Source of the DNA: an uncultured Collinsella sp.
Lineage (GTDB): Bacteria; Actinomycetota; Coriobacteriia; Coriobacteriales; Coriobacteriaceae
DNA length: 23,286 nt
Assembly: GCA_900541715.1 (NCBI GenBank)
Contig: UQLI01000031.1
Coordinates: 1 to 23,286 of the forward strand
Reading direction: 5' to 3'
Positions 23,094-23,286 of this stretch are shown here, one piece after another. Made by a program: the position numbers and the translations under genes. The notes beneath the pieces are model-generated. The model did not search any database. It was not told the DNA's origin and saw nothing but the letters and a program-made list of their open reading frames with translations. Each line of letters opens with the position of its first letter. Within the stretch, counting starts at the first letter, position 1.

Positions 23094-23286
23094 AGCGACG
23101 GGGACAAAAGGCCCCCACAACCACGTCCCTCATGCAGCTCCACAATCCGAGGACGTAGTCGTAGCAGGATCTGAGGGCTGACCTTCGCGGACATTCCGCA
23201 CTGATATCTTCTGTATTGAAGACGTCGATGGTGCACCCGTATACCATTGACGTCGACACCATCAGATGCGGACCGCGCGGTGACCC

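Noticed and set aside
23018..23262. Two small minus-strand frames at the right end
   Set aside because: They cross a perfect hairpin and repeated GC-rich sequence, lack ribosome sites and have low-complexity Arg/Trp/Cys-rich translations.
23228..23286. Possible start of a plus-strand gene running off the edge (MVHPYTIDVDT...)
   Set aside because: Only a weak GAAGA lies upstream and 19 codons are too few to judge; the repeats there suggest non-coding sequence.

Overview
The window looks like a chromosomal segment of a high-GC Gram-positive gut actinobacterium, most likely Collinsella or a close Coriobacteriia relative. This is inferred from base composition, strong AGGAGG-type ribosome sites and the gene mix (LytTR two-component systems, a lactose/cellobiose-type PTS, carbamate kinase, an AAA/DUF4143 ATPase). 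There is no rRNA, tRNA or marker gene to prove it. I see no tRNA, rRNA, CRISPR array, intact transposase or prophage gene.

Left part (1-8.2 kb, all on the minus strand): two separate LytS/LytT-type sensor kinase and response regulator pairs. The upstream pair (LytS2 8187-6802, LytT2 6770-6036) is followed by a zinc-dependent phospholipase C-like protein (5943-4999) and a UMF1/Atg22-like MFS transporter (4897-3638). After a terminator comes a second unit: a family 2 glycosyltransferase (3466-2279) overlapping LytS1 (2282-939) by ATGA, then LytT1 (866-150) and a terminator. The first 18 codons of a metallophosphoesterase lie at the left edge.

8.3-11.2 kb (minus): an APC amino acid permease followed by an imidazolonepropionase/Xaa-Pro-dipeptidase-like amidohydrolase, probably an uptake-and-hydrolysis pair. 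11.5-12.6 kb (plus): a membrane-anchored C39-like cysteine peptidase with a long, basic, low-complexity N-terminus.

13.0-18.5 kb (minus): a complete beta-glucoside PTS locus: LicR-like PRD regulator, then EIIA, EIIB, EIIC and a GH1 6-phospho-beta-glucosidase, closed by a strong terminator. It is flanked on both sides (12.56-12.92 kb and 18.65-18.81 kb) by the same family of intergenic repeats: a 54-bp near-palindrome, a 56-bp module and, on one side only, a 62-bp tandem repeat.

18.9-23.3 kb: carbamate kinase (minus) with a strong terminator; an AT-rich divergent intergenic region; a DUF3830 (cyclophilin-like) gene coupled to an unrecognised 174-residue all-alpha protein (plus); and a lower-GC AAA/DUF4143 ATPase (plus) preceded by three phased direct repeats.

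The points most worth following up are the modular repeats around the beta-glucoside locus, the terminators placed directly in front of ribosome binding sites of regulatory operons, the phased repeats before the ATPase, and the unusual anchored C39-like protein.
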